Origin: Caballeronia telluris
GTDB taxonomy: Bacteria > Pseudomonadota > Gammaproteobacteria > Burkholderiales > Burkholderiaceae
NCBI RefSeq assembly: GCF_001544495.1
Contig: NZ_FCNZ02000033.1
Coordinates: 1 to 46,584 of the forward strand
Reading direction: 5' to 3'
DNA: 46,584 nucleotides
The notes beneath the pieces were generated by a model that was not told where the DNA came from, did not search any database, and worked only from the letters and a program-made list of their open reading frames with translations. Below, piece by piece: positions 27,374-36,808 of this stretch (position 1 is the first letter of the stretch; every line of letters starts with the position of its first letter). Made by a program: the position numbers and the translations under genes.

Positions 27374-28623
27374 GCCGACGCGATAAGTGGTCGTCGCAAA
27401 AGACGGCGTGAGAATCCGCGTGATATTCCATTTCGCGCTTGCCTCCAGGCGTTGCTCGAGATCGCCCAGCCCTACCTCAGACGAGCGCTTAGAATCGTGA
27501 CAAGCCGCGATTGCCCTGTTGAGACATCAGACTAACGCATGGACTTCCGCTCGACGGTCAGAAGCGATTGCCGCGGCTGGGACATCATGTGAAACTAAGA
27601 ACGTGCGTCTAGCGGCTCGGATGAAGAAAAGCAGGAAGTTTCGGAAAATGCACTCATCCGACGGTTCGACTGGCGCGGAGAGCAGCTTTCCGCAGAAGCA
27701 ACGTCTCAACGAGCTTACCGCCCCCCTATATCTAATTTTCGAGCGCATCAGGCATCGATTGCACAGAGAAGCAGATAATGACTTAGTCCGACCTCATTAT
27801 TCCGGTGGAAGAACTGACTGTTTCTGTTCCACGCGATTAACTAGGGCTGTTTTGCTATCTATGTGGGGCCGTTTCCTCAATGCCCAATAACCTCTGCATT
27901 ATGTCACCGTTTGAACGCTTGGCTTAAAGCAAGAAAAGAATAGCGGGGAATCTACCGACCTGGCTACAGTCCAGCGCCTAATGACGCAAGATCAGCGAGA
28001 TCCGCTCCGCTACACCTGCAAATAGTGCAATACATCAATGCACACGTGCAATCGTAGAAGCACGAGCAAACAGCTTCCCCAACTTTGCATACTGCACCCC
28101 GCACACAAATTCACCGTTTAGAAAAAGGGTACAGCGCCGATCTATTGATGCGCTTGGGGCGAGGCCGCTACCGTCCTCGACGCCAGCGGAGCCTGAGTGC
28201 TACCGAACACGCGCCTGTTATGGCTGCGAGCCTTCAACGAAAACAAGCAGTGACTGAGGATACGTCCGTGCGGACGCTTGTCACATATCCCCTCGGATTC
28301 GTCTCAGCCAAAAGATATTGCTCACGTCACGGGTAATAGCAGATGCCACAATTCCAGCGCTGCATTCCTATGAGGTGCGGTTTCACCGCCAGCCAATTAA
28401 TCAATAAGACCTCGTCGACGCGCGACGGATCCGGTCGGTAGTCAATCGCAGTTTAACGAATAACGCACTTCAGCGCGGATTTGGTGCCGGCGTGATTGGA
28501 ATGCGCTACAAGAGCGGATCGGCAAATGTCACGGCTACGAGCCGCAAAAAGGTTATATCAAACCATCTTATAGCCAAGATCCGCCGATAGCATCCAAATG
28601 TCTAGCGGCAACTTCATTGCGCA
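27374..28623. other. 1.25-kb gap between the O-antigen block and the island
   Basis: I see no convincing gene on either strand. GC drops and codon structure disappears within a few hundred bases of the GT2 gene, which marks the left edge of the low-GC region. The short ORFs here lack ribosome sites and family-like motifs. No tRNA or clear direct repeat that would define an attachment site was found by eye. Confidence 0.6.
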
Positions 28624-29580
28624 CTACCTCGCTACCCGCGAGATCTGCGACTTGACGTGCAACCATATCGACAACCGACGATCGAGATACTTTCGAAACT
28701 TCGTCTCGTCGTTTCGTACACGGCGAGTAAAAGTATGCGCATTTGCATGCCGCCAATGGCCGAAAACAAGCACCGTATCGTTTCGCTTTAGCGGACACAA
28801 CCAATTAGGTTGACTGGTCCATACCGTGGGGCAGGCGCGCTCTCCTACCGTCGAGTCAAGAGCATACGACTGCGCCGATGACGGCTCAAAGTTCAAAACA
28901 TACAGCAAGCGCCCATGAGTTTCTATGGTCTCAACGTTAGACACTCGGCCTACTAGGGCGATGGGGAAAGAGGGCGCAGTCTCGCCTAGCCAACGATAAG
29001 CCGCAAGGAACCGCTCTTCTTCGTAGTAGAAGCCTGCCCAATTCACCGACATCCCATTGAAGACGAATTCTAGACGGTCTCGAAGAAATAGATTGCTCGT
29101 GCACAACGCGCGCAATTGAATAACACGTTTAGCGGCATTGATGTATGCCGACAGGAAACTGCGAGAGTCGCTTGAAAAAAACGCGTCACCGCTTCCTACC
29201 GTTCCGACTTCGCGAGAAATTGCTGAACGAGTTAGACGAAGGTCGAATTTGCGCATATCATCGATCGCAAGAAGGCGAAAACGATATTGGCCTCGTTCGA
29301 GGGCCTGCAATAGACCAAGCGAACGACGAGCGATGATTTTGAGTTGCTCCTCGACGTTGAACATGCAGCGCTCGTTATGCGCCGCGTTCGGAAGCAAGCG
29401 GAAATATGCCTTGACTAGGTAGGTCCTTCCTCTACTTTCGCGTGCGTGCTGCGGAACGTAGCTCACAGGCGTACCGCAATACATACATCTCAACGACGGA
29501 GCCTCTGGAAAAGATTCGATCGTCTCGGCAGAGACTTCTTGTCCGTCCATCGTTGCGGCTACCCACATCTTCGCAGCCAT
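28624..29580 (-). CDS. Hypothetical protein with CoiA-like zinc-ribbon N-terminus
   Basis: 318 aa, start fixed by a strong GGAGGGAAGGAG directly before the ATG at 29580. Residues 1-80 resemble the N-terminal module of CoiA-like proteins: a short W-x-A start, then Cys32-x2-Cys35 and His68-x3-Cys72, suggesting a bound zinc. The C-terminal half (about 210-290) has an alternating hydrophobic pattern (ALVGRVSNVETIE, RLLYVLNF, DTVLVFGHWRH) that could be an OB-like fold. No nuclease motif is evident. It stands alone in the island with non-coding DNA on both sides. Function unknown; nucleic-acid binding is the best guess. Confidence 0.75.
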   Translation of the reverse strand: MAAKMWVAATMDGQEVSAETIESFPEAPSLRCMYCGTPVSYVPQHARESRGRTYLVKAYFRLLPNAAHNERCMFNVEEQLKIIARRSLGLLQALERGQYRFRLLAIDDMRKFDLRLTRSAISREVGTVGSGDAFFSSDSRSFLSAYINAAKRVIQLRALCTSNLFLRDRLEFVFNGMSVNWAGFYYEEERFLAAYRWLGETAPSFPIALVGRVSNVETIETHGRLLYVLNFEPSSAQSYALDSTVGERACPTVWTSQPNWLCPLKRNDTVLVFGHWRHANAHTFTRRVRNDETKFRKYLDRRLSIWLHVKSQISRVAR

Positions 29581-30435
29581 CTCCTTCCCTCCTTCTTTGT
29601 TTGCGCGGCTTTGACTTCGGGACCACTTGACCAAACCCTCAATCTCTTACCCAAATTGTGCTTGCTCCGGCGGGAAGCAATTGGGTCTCAAAACCCATGC
29701 GCGCCACGAGGTGCGTTCATCTGAATGACTTTCAAACTAGCAGGAGTCGCCGACGAGGCCCGCGAGGGGCGAGATCTGGCTATCAACCTTGAAAAGCTTG
29801 GCGACAAGCCCTGCAATTTCCTTTTCCGCGCGATATTGACTGTCACGATAGTCGTCGGGTCACGCTGCGCGGCTCCGATATCTGTACTGTCGTAAGGGTC
29901 GCAGTTACACACTCGCAACACGCGCATGCCGCTTTTGCAGCAACGACGATATGATGTCTTGGGCACTGGGCATGCACCCGCTTTCGGAAGTCGAGGTGCA
30001 TGGGGTCTTCTATCGTTCCTTCTCGTCGGCCACACCAGCGCAAGTGACTGCGGCGTTGAGTGCCCGCGTCGCCGACGCGCCATCAACGAAGTAATGGCAC
30101 CATCACGAGGCGTCGCGTCGGCCGATTGCCCACGGCGCGGCAGCGTCACAAAGGTCGAGGTGTCGACAGACTATCCGCTTGAGGAGGACCCTTCTGCCTA
30201 CGCGGGCCAGGACGCGAATACGCCGTGCGCGCAGTGAGCGGATATGAGCGAGTGCCCAGATGAGTGAACCCGCTAGTTGGCCACAGCCGCTCGTCAATTG
30301 ATGTTTTGTGCAAACCACGCCAGCCGGCGTGGTTTGCACGATCAACGTCTTTCAGCGGACACTGGTTTGGCATCGACCAGATGGCCGGATTCAACGCAGA
30401 ACCGAGCCAATGGAGGCAACCGTCTCGATGCGCAA
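29581..30435. other. Intergenic region in the island with a strong hairpin
   Basis: No convincing gene. Overlapping ORFs on both strands here are Arg/Ser/Pro-rich and look like shadows. The notable feature is the perfect 14-bp hairpin at 30308-30339, annotated separately. Confidence 0.55.
30308..30339. repeat. Perfect 14-bp inverted repeat
   Basis: GTGCAAACCACGCC (30308-30321) is exactly complementary to 30326-30339 across an AGCC loop. It lies about 97 bp beyond the stop of the minus-strand membrane-protein gene, so it could terminate that transcript. However, neither side carries a U-tract. It could equally be a protein-binding or recombination site. Confidence 0.6.
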
Positions 30436-30909
30436 TCATGTCGATTCGTGGTCACCTGCAAAGCACAGGTGTCCGGTGACAAACAGAGCGACAGATGCGG
30501 CGCAGAGCAACACTGTTTCGACGATCGCGCGTGTGTCCCAATTCTTGGTCGACTGAACGAGGTAGCACGCGCCGATCAACGAGAAGGCGCTCAGCATGTG
30601 GGCAAAGCGCCGGTTCAGGCGCCGTTGAGCGGCATTGGGTGATGCGACAGACTGCAGCCCCCTGACCAAACGGCCCGCAAAGCGAAGCCTGGAGCCCAGG
30701 ACAAGCTCGGCTTCCAGCGTGCCTTCCACACGATAGCTAGCGCCGTCTACCGTAACAATTGTCGATGTGCGGCGCTCGCTCCGCTCGAGCTCGACGAGCA
30801 ACGCCGTCAAGCGCGGCGGCAGAATAAGCCGGGATGATGCCCGGACGACAACGCGGTCAGTCAAGATCAACCCGCATGCATAGCGAACTTCCAGTACGGC
30901 AATTTTCAT
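30436..30909 (-). CDS. Small two-helix membrane protein, unknown function
   Basis: 157 aa. The ATG at 30909 is preceded by GGAGG with 4-nt spacing, a strong start. Residues 1-90 look like a small soluble beta-rich domain (VRYACGLILTDRVVVRASSRLILPP, then a repeated hydrophobic pattern). It is followed by two predicted membrane segments at about 103-119 and 128-149 and a short polar tail. I do not recognise the family. The neighbours are island orphans, with gaps of several hundred bases on each side, so it is probably monocistronic. Confidence 0.68.
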   Translation of the reverse strand: MKIAVLEVRYACGLILTDRVVVRASSRLILPPRLTALLVELERSERRTSTIVTVDGASYRVEGTLEAELVLGSRLRFAGRLVRGLQSVASPNAAQRRLNRRFAHMLSAFSLIGACYLVQSTKNWDTRAIVETVLLCAASVALFVTGHLCFAGDHEST

Positions 30910-31600
30910 AAAGCCTCCTTGGCTGAGAAAGTAGCGGCTTTCGGCGATGTGCCGAAGCCAGACTACGGTGGTGAAATAGAACAGCGGTGAATACGGCGCG
31001 ACACATCGCTGATCACGCAGTGGATTTCAGGGTGTCGCCGAGACGCTGAAAACGGATCGACGCGCAACGTGCGGTGAACACGCGTGCGCAGGCATCGTCG
31101 CCTCACAGACATCGGTGTCCATGCGAGGAGACGCGTTTGTTCATGTCGAAGTCGCGCTTGTCTTGCACGAGAACACGAAGGACGACGCGGCACGGGGACC
31201 AGCGCTCGGATACAACGATGGGAAACGGTGGCCGGTCGCTCAACGAGCTCGCGTGCGAACCGGGACAGCGATTTCGCCGAGAGGCCAGGTATAAAAGAAG
31301 TGGCAAGCGGGCGTCAGCCGTGCGCTTGGCTAAGGTCGATGCGTGAATACGCGGTGGGTCCAACGAATATAGCGTGCCCATTCGAGGGTTTTCGCTGGAA
31401 AGCTTCGAAAAAACGGCGTCTTTTCAGTCTGGTGGCGGATATCGATGTCACAGAGCAGGCGGTGCGAGCGGCAGTTGGCGTTCGAGGGCGATAGAGCTGG
31501 GTTGGCCCGACGCCGCGCCACGGACAACTTTCGAAGGCTGGCTCGGGTTTGACGTGGCGGCCGCAGCGTTGCGATACAACGAAACAGCGATTGCGGGTGG
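30910..31600. other. Intergenic region in the island, no gene seen
   Basis: Several overlapping plus- and minus-strand ORFs occur, but all are Arg-rich, mutually antisense and lack ribosome sites. I see nothing functional apart from the possible upstream promoter of the 157-aa gene just beyond 30909. Confidence 0.5.
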
Positions 31601-32260
31601 TCACGGGCACGAACGCATGCGAGAGCAAGACCAGTCGATATGGGAAGCGAGGTTGTCCGCATCTAAATAGCGCCGATGCGTGGCGCGAAAGCGGTTCAAC
31701 CTCGTGCGCACGAAGTAGTGCAAGTCTGGTAACGTCAAGACGCCATCCGGCACGGTCGGATGCAGGCTGCAGCCCGCTTCGCCTAAGACGGCGACACTCT
31801 CGACCGGACAGTCGTGTTGAGACAGCACCAAACGCAAGTTCCGCACGGCGGGCTTTGCTCGACGCAGCGGCGAGGTATGAATCGTCACGTCGCCGCGGTC
31901 ATCGACGACGGCCAGCTCATCTTCGTTGGTCCACGGTTTGACCAGCCCTGTCCAGTTGAAGTGGTTCACGACGAAGACGCCAAACGGTGTGATCGCGAGG
32001 CAATCAACCTGTGTTGTCGGGTTTTTGGTGCCCGGTGCATGTTCCAGTTCGACTGAATGGCGCACTTGCGCCCGGCCATCGCACGCATGCTGAAAGATCG
32101 GCGCAATGCGCATCAGCAACGCGCGGCTCACTCCTTGACGGTTGGCTGCCCCGTTGGTCGCCTCTGTCCGGCAGGAATGGCTGAAGATATCGTCAGCGGC
32201 GGCGGCCGTCTCATTCAACGGGTCGTGGGTCGACATTCCGTCTTGGTTGTGCTTTCTCAT
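31601..32260 (-). CDS. NERD-like protein A (degenerate nuclease-related domain)
   Basis: 219 aa; start ATG 32260 has GAGGGACCA upstream. The central part matches the core of the nuclease-related NERD fold: VDCLAITPFGVFVV (the conserved Asp86 of the first core strand and the second strand) followed by W-T-G and W110. In NERD proteins the second strand ends in E-x-K; here it is Asn99-His100-Phe101, so catalytic residues are missing. A C-terminal helical region (PDLHYFVRTRLNRF...) follows. A paralog with the same substitution pattern is at 35563-36219. Function unknown; a binding rather than cutting role is inferred. Confidence 0.7.
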   Translation of the reverse strand: MRKHNQDGMSTHDPLNETAAAADDIFSHSCRTEATNGAANRQGVSRALLMRIAPIFQHACDGRAQVRHSVELEHAPGTKNPTTQVDCLAITPFGVFVVNHFNWTGLVKPWTNEDELAVVDDRGDVTIHTSPLRRAKPAVRNLRLVLSQHDCPVESVAVLGEAGCSLHPTVPDGVLTLPDLHYFVRTRLNRFRATHRRYLDADNLASHIDWSCSRMRSCP

Positions 32261-32459
32261 TGGTCCCTCGGCTTTCGTTAACTGGATAGACTTTCAAGGA
32301 AAGTCATCGCTTGCCGCTTGCAAGCTCATCTACAAGTCAGGCCGCCTACCGCCGGACCATGTCTGCCGGCGCATCTCGAGCTGCCATCATTCAGTGACGC
32401 GAGCGGTAATAAGCGAATATGAATAGGTGGGTTGCGCTTGGAACCACTGCCGGGCGAAC

Positions 32460-32891
32460 CTACGCGCACTGACACTCACGCGGCTCACTCTCCAGCAGCA
32501 ACCTTCGCAATGCCTTGATGCGTTGCTGCTGAGCTGGAATGAGGCATGTGTTCCGCTCGATTCGCGCTAGCCGTATAAGCCAATAGGACTGAGGCAGGTA
32601 CGCAGGTGTAGACGGGCCATGAGCACCAGCGACGTGACGGATCACCGCTTCAAGATGCCGGATTTCCGCGTCCGCGCACCGAGCGGGCAGACGCACCGTC
32701 GGTGACGGTACGTTGAGGGCAGAGAGACTTTTCGATCGCGCTAGGTCTTGCCGAAGGGAATGCCTGGGCGCCGCACGCACTGGCGTGCGAGTGCGTTCGC
32801 GCTCGGACGTGTGTTCGATCGAACCGTGAATATGGGTAGGTCTCGCTCGTTGGATGGAATGCGCGTGGCACAAACGTTTTTGTATTGGCAT
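32460..32891 (-). CDS. Hypothetical small protein
   Basis: Up to 143 aa. The C-terminal half (about 55-143) looks protein-like: a LPARCADAEIRHLEAVIRHVAG helix, then YWLIRLARIERN...PAQQQRIKALRRLLLE, a probable helical hairpin with Arg/Leu spacing. The N-terminal part is Arg/Thr-rich, and the ATG at 32891 has no ribosome site, so the true start may be further in, possibly at a non-ATG codon. I do not recognise the family. It lies 199 bp upstream of NERD-like protein A on the same strand. Confidence 0.4.
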   Translation of the reverse strand: MPIQKRLCHAHSIQRARPTHIHGSIEHTSERERTRTPVRAAPRHSLRQDLARSKSLSALNVPSPTVRLPARCADAEIRHLEAVIRHVAGAHGPSTPAYLPQSYWLIRLARIERNTCLIPAQQQRIKALRRLLLESEPRECQCA

Positions 32892-33689
32892 GTCTGCAAT
32901 GATTTGGTTGGGACAAATCCAGCATGCCTGCTACATCAAGAAGTCAAGGCGACGACTTGGCTAGGCGACAGCCGGTCGCAGAAGTCGAAGTGACGTGTGC
33001 CAAGCGCGGGTGCACACAGCAGAAAGCTCTCGCCTTATGGATCGATCGTCGAAATGACGCGAAATAAGGAGGCCGCGCCATGCCAAGGGTCCCTTAAGCC
33101 TACGAGGAAAGTCGGCCGCGCTTAGCGGTTCGCCGGCGTGGACGATGTTGCTTCGAAAAACTGCTCAACGCATTTCTCGCTTGCCGAATGTTCCAAAGAA
33201 TTTGATACGCAATAACTTGCTCGGAAGGTATGTATCCTTCCTTCCATCGTCCCCAGACATGATAGGCTGCGATAGACAATCGCCACGCCATCACTACGTC
33301 GTTAGGATCACTACATGCTTAGACTGCGCACGGACAGTTCGGCACCGTGATAGGCGCCCGAAGGATGATGACGTAGCGCGCAATATCAGAGGGTGGTTGT
33401 CGAGTCTCATGAATCCTCGCGCCTTCGCCTGCCGATATCGAGCTACAACGGTAGGCAGTGAGCGGGGGATGCGACGAATTTGTCGGGCAACACACGGACC
33501 TCGCGAACGATCCGAACGCAAGCGAAGATGGACGCACATTCGTCAACCGCAATATCGAGGGCGAATACGGCCGTGACCGCCCTTGCGTCTTTGCGACAGC
33601 GACGGCGCGCGAGGTCCCCTAGGCCCCTAGGCCAGTTGACGTGAGTTCGGGCCAGGGAAAGAGTCTAGCGTCGGGGCACGGCGGATGGA
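32892..33689. other. Intergenic region in the island
   Basis: No convincing gene. A short minus-strand ORF of about 63 residues ending at 33100 has a protein-like stretch (YHVWGRWKEGYIPSEQVIAYQILWN) but no ribosome site. Two adjacent copies of CCCCTAGG occur near 33615-33632. Confidence 0.5.
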
Positions 33690-34691
33690 TCAGGATAGAC
33701 GCGGCCTGAATGTACCGGGCAGGCGGTCCAGACGCGGCATAATGGGGCGCGGCGTGCCGAATATTTCGCGCATCAACTCGACGTACTCCACGTCTGTAAC
33801 GCGCTTCTTCAGAACCTTGCTGATTGCCTGCTCGATCTCACGGCGGTATCTGAGAAGCAATTTTGGATCTTTACATTCGATAACAAGCCGATTCGGACCT
33901 CGTCCCTTCTTTATCCGGATACGCCTGAAGGAGCTCGCCGGCCGAATATTTTCGTCTTTTAGTTCCGACAAGATGTTCTCGGCAGTGCGCCCGCCAACAT
34001 CGTACATAGAGTCCTTATATCGCGCCCGTGAAAGTAGTTCGTCGAGGCCGAGTTCGCGCTTGAGCGCGAGCAGTTTTCGCCCGACGGAAAACGTGAACTC
34101 CTTCTCACGAAATAGATGGCGGATCGAATCTGGCAGCTGCCGGATGGCAACGGCGTCGCTGACATTTCGTCGCGATATACTCAGTGCCTTCGCGCATGCA
34201 CTGAAACTGTTCCATTCTCCTTGGGTCACACCCAAGTGATATCGATCAGAAACGTTGTTGGGAAGATCTAGCGCGCGGGACACGATCTTCTCTGGATCTT
34301 GTCCAGACAATCGCAGCATTTTCTTTGACTCCAGCGCTTGACCTTTGACGATACTTAACACTGTCTTTTTCGAGTGTTTTGCGCCGGAAGCCCCACTTCG
34401 CTCGATGCGGCTTAGTACCGTGCTAAGGCCATCGCGACGGATCGTGTGGCGAATAACGCGGACTGTATGGCTGCTGATGTCGATGTGATCTTCGAACAAG
34501 TCAAGAATCTTCTCAGGTAGTTCGTGGAGCTGCATCGCCAATGACAAGTCACCTTGACTGACGCCCAGTGCATTCAATGCATCCAGCTGGGTAGTCCATT
34601 TTCCTTCAGCGAGTCCTTGGTGATAGAGCTGCGAGAGTCGCCAGCAACTACGACGGCTGATCAATCGATAAGGCCTTTTGGAATTTCTCAT
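33690..34691 (-). CDS. Protein with two tandem ParB/KorB-like HTH modules
   Basis: 333 aa, start set by AGGAGA 6-7 nt before ATG 34691. Residues 23-66 and 151-194 align without gaps over 44 positions with 15 identities (Y-H-x-G...G-x-W, S..S.A..LP..I..LF). Each resembles the ParB/KorB central HTH, whose recognition helix is followed by an LPxxI-x-x-LF segment. The C-terminus (about 250-330) is basic then helical and could dimerise. No ParB N-terminal CTPase box (GxxRR) is visible. Nearby palindromes at 36793-36808 and 38197-38212 are candidate binding sites. A role in partition or transcription control of the island is inferred. Confidence 0.72.
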   Translation of the reverse strand: MRNSKRPYRLISRRSCWRLSQLYHQGLAEGKWTTQLDALNALGVSQGDLSLAMQLHELPEKILDLFEDHIDISSHTVRVIRHTIRRDGLSTVLSRIERSGASGAKHSKKTVLSIVKGQALESKKMLRLSGQDPEKIVSRALDLPNNVSDRYHLGVTQGEWNSFSACAKALSISRRNVSDAVAIRQLPDSIRHLFREKEFTFSVGRKLLALKRELGLDELLSRARYKDSMYDVGGRTAENILSELKDENIRPASSFRRIRIKKGRGPNRLVIECKDPKLLLRYRREIEQAISKVLKKRVTDVEYVELMREIFGTPRPIMPRLDRLPGTFRPRLS

Positions 34692-34757
34692 TATGGTCTC
34701 CTTCAAATCGAGCGACCGGATCATTGCATACTGGCAGCATGAATGGGCAACTATTTT

Positions 34758-34775
34758 TTCCAATTACAGTTGGAA
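34758..34775. promoter_or_regulatory. Inverted repeat upstream of the double-HTH gene
   Basis: TTCCAA-TTACAG-TTGGAA lies 67 bp upstream of the start of the double-HTH gene. The position suits an autoregulatory operator. It sits next to a T-run and near another imperfect hairpin at 34831-34864 (AAAGAGG/CCTCTTT). Function not shown. Confidence 0.35.
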
Positions 34776-34830
34776 TCTCATAATCAAACACGAAAGGCGT
34801 ATAAAAACATGCGTCTTTCGCTTTGGCACG

Positions 34831-34864
34831 GTGTAAAGAGGTATAAAAAAACCCCTCTTTTCAC
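34831..34864. repeat. AT-loop inverted repeat (terminator- or operator-like)
   Basis: GTG-T-AAAGAGG (34831-34841) pairs with CCTCTTT-T-CAC (34854-34864) around an A-rich 12-nt loop. It lies between the double-HTH gene and a doubtful ORF, and could terminate a transcript or bind the double-HTH protein. Confidence 0.35.
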
Positions 34865-34926
34865 TTATGTCAGTCACTGCACTGCCAGTAGCCCCACGCG
34901 GATCGACCGGACGGCAAGCGATCGTA

Positions 34927-35460
34927 TTAGCTTGCGGGTGCGACTGATTGGCATGACGCATGCTGGGCGGCGACAATGGTTTTTGTCCGGTCGGCTAAGA
35001 TGAATGCCGGTAAACCGGACGTCCTGCTAGACGCTGTCCGGCATCCCGCTTGCGCTCGCCTACGAGGCGCGTTACACTCGCTCATCTGCAGTTTTCTCAA
35101 GGCACGCTTGCATCCCAGCGTCGCCGTCACAGCTCCCCTGCTTTCCTCGTTGCACCCCCACTCTTCGTGTTGTACCGTTAGACCGGGCCGAAGGACTTCA
35201 TCCTGATAACTCCACTTCGTCCGCGCGCCCACGGAACCCGAGTCCTTGATTCTAAACGGATAGCAACCAAATATTGCGAAATCAGCTCGGTGCGGCCAGT
35301 TGCTCAAAAATCGCATCGGCGACTTACAAAATGCTTTCTCACACGCATGTTGCCACGTAACGTTCTTAGGCGGAATGCCATGACGAGCCACCAACTGCGC
35401 CATGTCGTGACGGACGACATCGTCAGCGGCGAGACCTAGCGAATCTCCGAGTTCATGCAA
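34927..35460 (-). CDS. Doubtful hypothetical ORF
   Basis: 177 codons. The first ~75 residues (MHELGDSLGLAADDVVRHDM, QLVARHGIPPKNVTWQHACE) look protein-like, whereas the rest is Cys/Arg/Ser-rich and resembles random translation. No clear ribosome site precedes 35460. It may be a truncated or frameshifted remnant of a real gene, or not a gene at all. No family recognised. Confidence 0.22.
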   Translation of the reverse strand: MHELGDSLGLAADDVVRHDMAQLVARHGIPPKNVTWQHACEKAFCKSPMRFLSNWPHRADFAIFGCYPFRIKDSGSVGARTKWSYQDEVLRPGLTVQHEEWGCNEESRGAVTATLGCKRALRKLQMSECNAPRRRAQAGCRTASSRTSGLPAFILADRTKTIVAAQHASCQSVAPAS

Positions 35461-35562
35461 TGGTCAGAGAGTCGGCCGGCGCTCGAGACTGCGCCGATGT
35501 AAGCACCGACTCGGCCAACCATTGCCCGCGCGGCGCTCGTCAGGCGCGAAGCCGTTACATGC

Positions 35563-36219
35563 CTACGCCTCAGCCACTTCCTCGTCCCAATCACGACACC
35601 CCTGCCGGATGCGCGCACTGATTTGGTTGACATCGAAGAAGGACCACTGCACTCCAACGAACGGGGCATACCTTTGTCGCAGGAACTGATCGAGTTCGTG
35701 CAGTTTCATAATTGAAGGGGGAAGGTCGAAATCGATTTTGCAAGCGTCGTCGGTTGTGATGGCGATGGCCTCGACAGGGCATTTAAGGTCCGCCAAAAGC
35801 GCGGATAGAAAATGCACGACTGGCGCGGCTTGCCAAAGAGGACATCGAATCGCGTGCGCCGTGTCGGACTCGGTGACAAGCAGCTCATTTGCCTTTGTTG
35901 TCAAGCTTAGGGTACCAACCGACTGAATGTGCGTGATGACGAAGACGCCGAAGCGAGTAACAGCCAGGCAGTCCGCGCCTGCCGCCCCGCCGGAGAATCC
36001 CAGACTGGTCTGAACCATCATGTGTTCGTGCAACGCATAGTGATTCAATAGCAACGGAGCGAAAATTGCGCGAAGCTTGCGCGAGAACTCGGCGTATTCG
36101 CGCCGGCGTTGCCTAAGCGAAGACTCTTTTTGGTAACCCTTGGGGTACCCGAGGTACGCCTGCGTGGGAAAAAAGGCGGTAGGCTGCGTTTGAGCGTGCG
36201 AGCGGGATCGTCTTGACAT
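35563..36219 (-). CDS. NERD-like protein B (degenerate nuclease-related domain)
   Basis: 218 aa; ATG 36219 is preceded by GGAG with 7-nt spacing. It parallels NERD-like protein A: ADCLAVTRFGVFVI (Asp83 retained) followed by Thr96-His97-Ile98 where canonical NERD proteins have E-x-K, then L-x-CPVEAIAI matching CPVESVAV in protein A, then a helical SIMKLHELDQFLRQRYAPF. The N-terminal 45 residues are Ser/Arg/Gln-rich and unique. Function unknown; binding of DNA or a partner is inferred. Confidence 0.7.
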   Translation of the reverse strand: MSRRSRSHAQTQPTAFFPTQAYLGYPKGYQKESSLRQRRREYAEFSRKLRAIFAPLLLNHYALHEHMMVQTSLGFSGGAAGADCLAVTRFGVFVITHIQSVGTLSLTTKANELLVTESDTAHAIRCPLWQAAPVVHFLSALLADLKCPVEAIAITTDDACKIDFDLPPSIMKLHELDQFLRQRYAPFVGVQWSFFDVNQISARIRQGCRDWDEEVAEA

Positions 36220-36528
36220 TGCAAAGCTCCAGGTCTGCGGTGATCACTAGCTTTCGATTTATCGTTTCGGGTGCTGCAGAAACAATCTTAGGTTCGACGC
36301 CGCGCATCCGAAGTTCGAAAAGGTCACGATTTCGATAGCTCTTTCAATAAAATGGAAGAAACATCGCTCGTCAGGCATTGCGTGGCGCTTGAAACGCCGC
36401 GACGCTGTATGTAGGTGCAGTGCGAAACGGGTTTGCAAAGGGCAAACATGACGTCGAACGCGTAGCAAATAATCGGCGAAGCGAGTGAATTGCTGGCGTC
36501 AACCAAATGGGTTCGCCCCATCCGATTA

Positions 36529-36560
36529 AGCCAGGCTACGTTTTGTCACGTAGGCTGGCT
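36529..36560. repeat. Imperfect 12-bp inverted repeat
   Basis: AGCCAGGCTACG and CGTAGGCTGGCT (36529-36540 and 36549-36560) pair with a single mismatch across an 8-nt TTTTGTCA loop. One of several inverted repeats in the gene-free stretch. Confidence 0.45.
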
Positions 36561-36792
36561 CACGCGTGTATAGCCGTATGCCGTTGCTGCTTACGCTGCT
36601 GAACTTGCGGGGACCCGGACCCGCTCATTGGATCGCCGCGGTGTGTTCCGGTCGAAACGCTGCTCGAGAAGCGCTATTGAGACCTGCGAGGGCATCGGCT
36701 GCAAGTGGCTGCCGCATACGTTCGCGCGTGGGGAACCTGCAAGGCGACTGACGAAAAGCTATACGTTTTCGTGCGTCATTCCCCGAAAGGGC

Positions 36793-36808
36793 CGCTATCC
36801 GGATAGCG
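36793..36808. repeat. 16-bp perfect palindrome, copy 1
   Basis: CGCTATCCGGATAGCG is fully self-complementary and recurs at 38197-38212. The shared sequence extends to CGCTATCCGGATAGCGTTG on one side, read on the plus strand here and on the minus strand at the second copy. A half-copy GGATAGCG is at about 38089-38096. A dimeric DNA-binding protein site is likely; the nearby double-HTH protein is a candidate reader. Confidence 0.6.

Noticed and set aside
29688..30149. 153-codon minus-strand ORF
   Set aside because: Arg/Ser/Pro-rich, no ribosome site, overlaps several other ORFs; likely random.
33100..33291. About 63-codon minus-strand ORF with a protein-like stretch
   Set aside because: No ribosome site and no recognisable family; kept only as a remark in the intergenic entry.
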